A stretch of DNA of 64,000 nt from Flagellimonas chongwuensis (GTDB lineage Bacteria; Bacteroidota; Bacteroidia; Flavobacteriales; Flavobacteriaceae). The notes beneath the pieces are model-generated. The model worked only from the letters and a program-made list of their open reading frames with translations. It had not been told where the DNA came from and ran no database searches. Shown here one piece after another: positions 62,986-64,000 of the stretch. The position numbers and the translations under genes are program-made. Location: NCBI RefSeq assembly GCF_013376415.1, contig NZ_WYET01000004.1, positions 496,001 through 560,000 of the forward strand, read 5' to 3'. Positions within the stretch are counted from its first letter, which is position 1. Every line of letters begins with the position of its first letter.

Positions 62986-64000
62986 ATGCAAACTGTTACC
63001 CGATTATTTGATTTCCCATACTATCAACTTGAAAAATACCCCTTAGAAAAATCATTGGTCACCAAAAGTGACGGTACTTGGATTGCCACATCTACCCAAG
63101 AGTATATTGACAAAGCCAATGCTATAAGTAGAGCATTGCTTCGGATGGGTGTGAAGCCAAATGACAAAATTGCGGTAATCTCTATGACGAATCGCACCGA
63201 ATGGAACGTAGTTGATATAGGAATTCTACAGGTCGGAGCCCAGAATGTACCCATTTATCCGACCATTGCGGAAGAAGACTATGAATATATTCTGAACCAC
63301 TCCGAGGCAAAACTATGTTTTGTTTCCTGTGATGAAGTTCTGGAGAAAGTCCAGGCAATACAATCAAAAGTGGAAAACCTGAAAGATGTCTACTCTTTTG
63401 ACCAGCTCAACAACTGTAAAAACTGGTCGGAAATATTAGAATTGGGTGCTGATGCGTCCAACCAAGATCAGGTCGAAGAAATTAAAAAAAGTGTAAAACC
63501 GGATGACCTAGCTACCTTGATTTACACTTCGGGTACTACTGGTCGTCCCAAAGGAGTTATGCTCTCCCATAACAACATTGTTTCCAACGTGGTATCCAGT
63601 AAAGTAAGGGTTCCCTTTGATACAGATGGAGTAGCATTGAGCTTTTTGCCCGTCTGCCATATTTTTGAACGCATGATATTGTATTTGTACCAATATTGCG
63701 GCGTTCAAATCCATTTTGCGGAAGGGTTGGACAAGATAAGCGACAACGTGAAAGAAGTGAAACCTACGGTAATGACCGTGGTTCCACGACTGTTAGAAAA
63801 GGTATACGATGCCATTATTGCCAAAGGAGCATTGCTTTCCGGTATTAAAAAGAAATTGTTTTTCTGGGCCGTGGAAGTAGGACTCAAATTTGAACCTTAC
63901 GGGGCCAACGGCTGGTGGTACGAGACCAAACTTGGCATAGCCAGAAAATTGATTTTCAGTAAATGGAGAGAAGGATTGGGCGGAAACCTGTCCGTAATGG
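62986..64000 (+). CDS. Long-chain acyl-CoA synthetase (AMP-binding), 3' part cut off
   Basis: 338 codons are visible from the ATG at 62986 to the window end; no stop is reached, and the family is usually about 590-600 aa. The P-loop-like motif T-L-I-Y-T-S-G-T-T-G-R-P-K-G-V is at about residues 176-190, followed by H-I-F-E-R (about 225) and V-P-R-L-L-E-K-V-Y. It activates long-chain fatty acids to acyl-CoA (FadD-like, 'FAA1' type). Confidence 0.95.
   Translation, partial: MQTVTRLFDFPYYQLEKYPLEKSLVTKSDGTWIATSTQEYIDKANAISRALLRMGVKPNDKIAVISMTNRTEWNVVDIGILQVGAQNVPIYPTIAEEDYEYILNHSEAKLCFVSCDEVLEKVQAIQSKVENLKDVYSFDQLNNCKNWSEILELGADASNQDQVEEIKKSVKPDDLATLIYTSGTTGRPKGVMLSHNNIVSNVVSSKVRVPFDTDGVALSFLPVCHIFERMILYLYQYCGVQIHFAEGLDKISDNVKEVKPTVMTVVPRLLEKVYDAIIAKGALLSGIKKKLFFWAVEVGLKFEPYGANGWWYETKLGIARKLIFSKWREGLGGNLSVM

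Noticed and set aside
1-64000. tRNA or rRNA genes
   Set aside because: Intergenic regions were read for cloverleaf-type arms and conserved rRNA text, and none was recognised; a tRNA scan would be decisive.

Overview
The window looks like a chromosomal stretch of a marine-type Flavobacteriaceae (Bacteroidota). The evidence is many small lipoproteins and secreted enzymes, promoter cores of the flavobacterial type (TTG-N19-TAnnTTTG, seen exactly upstream of rpmH and rpmE2), a CarB without the C-terminal allosteric domain, a type B L31 without cysteines, BspA-like repeat proteins and a GH29 fucosidase. Base usage and housekeeping content would fit a Muricauda/Allomuricauda-like genus, but that placement is inference. 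No rRNA, tRNA, transposase, integrase, CRISPR array or phage gene was recognised.

Layout. 1-1.7 kb: end of an iron/siderophore-type ABC importer (permease cut by the window edge, ATPase). 1.7-4 kb: rmuC, a small membrane protein and an acyl-CoA thioesterase. 4-7.9 kb: the oxidative pentose phosphate genes, pgl-zwf on the minus strand and gnd divergent. 7.9-13.9 kb: DinB-like lipoprotein, ChaN-like protein, S9 peptidase, SnoaL-like lipoprotein, AraC regulator and serine hydrolase. 14-20.4 kb: an RND efflux operon on the minus strand (small secreted protein, adaptor, pump, outer-membrane factor), with a divergent Crp/Fnr-like gene and an AhpD-like gene. 22.4-25.5 kb: carB and rpmH. 25.7-31.5 kb: TPR membrane protein, PadR plus a small 'permease-prefix' membrane protein, a frameshifted M23 peptidase, lytic transglycosylase, hydrolase, GNAT and mtaB.

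31.5-35.4 kb is the most unusual part. Two paralogous BspA-like/PKD surface protein genes sit between three repeat-rich spacers of about 480 bp. The spacers carry inverted pairs of a REP-like palindrome and several 7-bp tandem arrays. 35.4-43.5 kb: GH29 fucosidase, ABM-domain lipoprotein, a two-lobed retropepsin-like protein, AraC, DODA-like dioxygenase, amidohydrolase lipoprotein and a DUF6090-like protein. 43.6-50.4 kb: GlmU-like nucleotidyltransferase, rpmE2, DUF4199-like protein, GT2, phosphohexomutase and an MsbA-like ABC exporter. 50.4-52 kb: an ECF sigma factor with a probable anti-sigma protein (duplicated P-x-G-Y-F motif, highly acidic outer tail) and a Spy-like periplasmic partner. 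52-64 kb: small secreted protein, beta-propeller lipoprotein, RNA m5C methyltransferase, SDR plus AraC, M20 amidohydrolase, purL, GNAT and the start of a long-chain acyl-CoA synthetase.

The best leads for new biology are the REP-pair/7-mer spacers with the duplicated surface genes, the ECF-sigma module with the two-motif anti-sigma, the bilobed retropepsin, and the PadR-controlled small prefix-domain membrane protein. I did not find an unmistakable, completely new multi-gene system.
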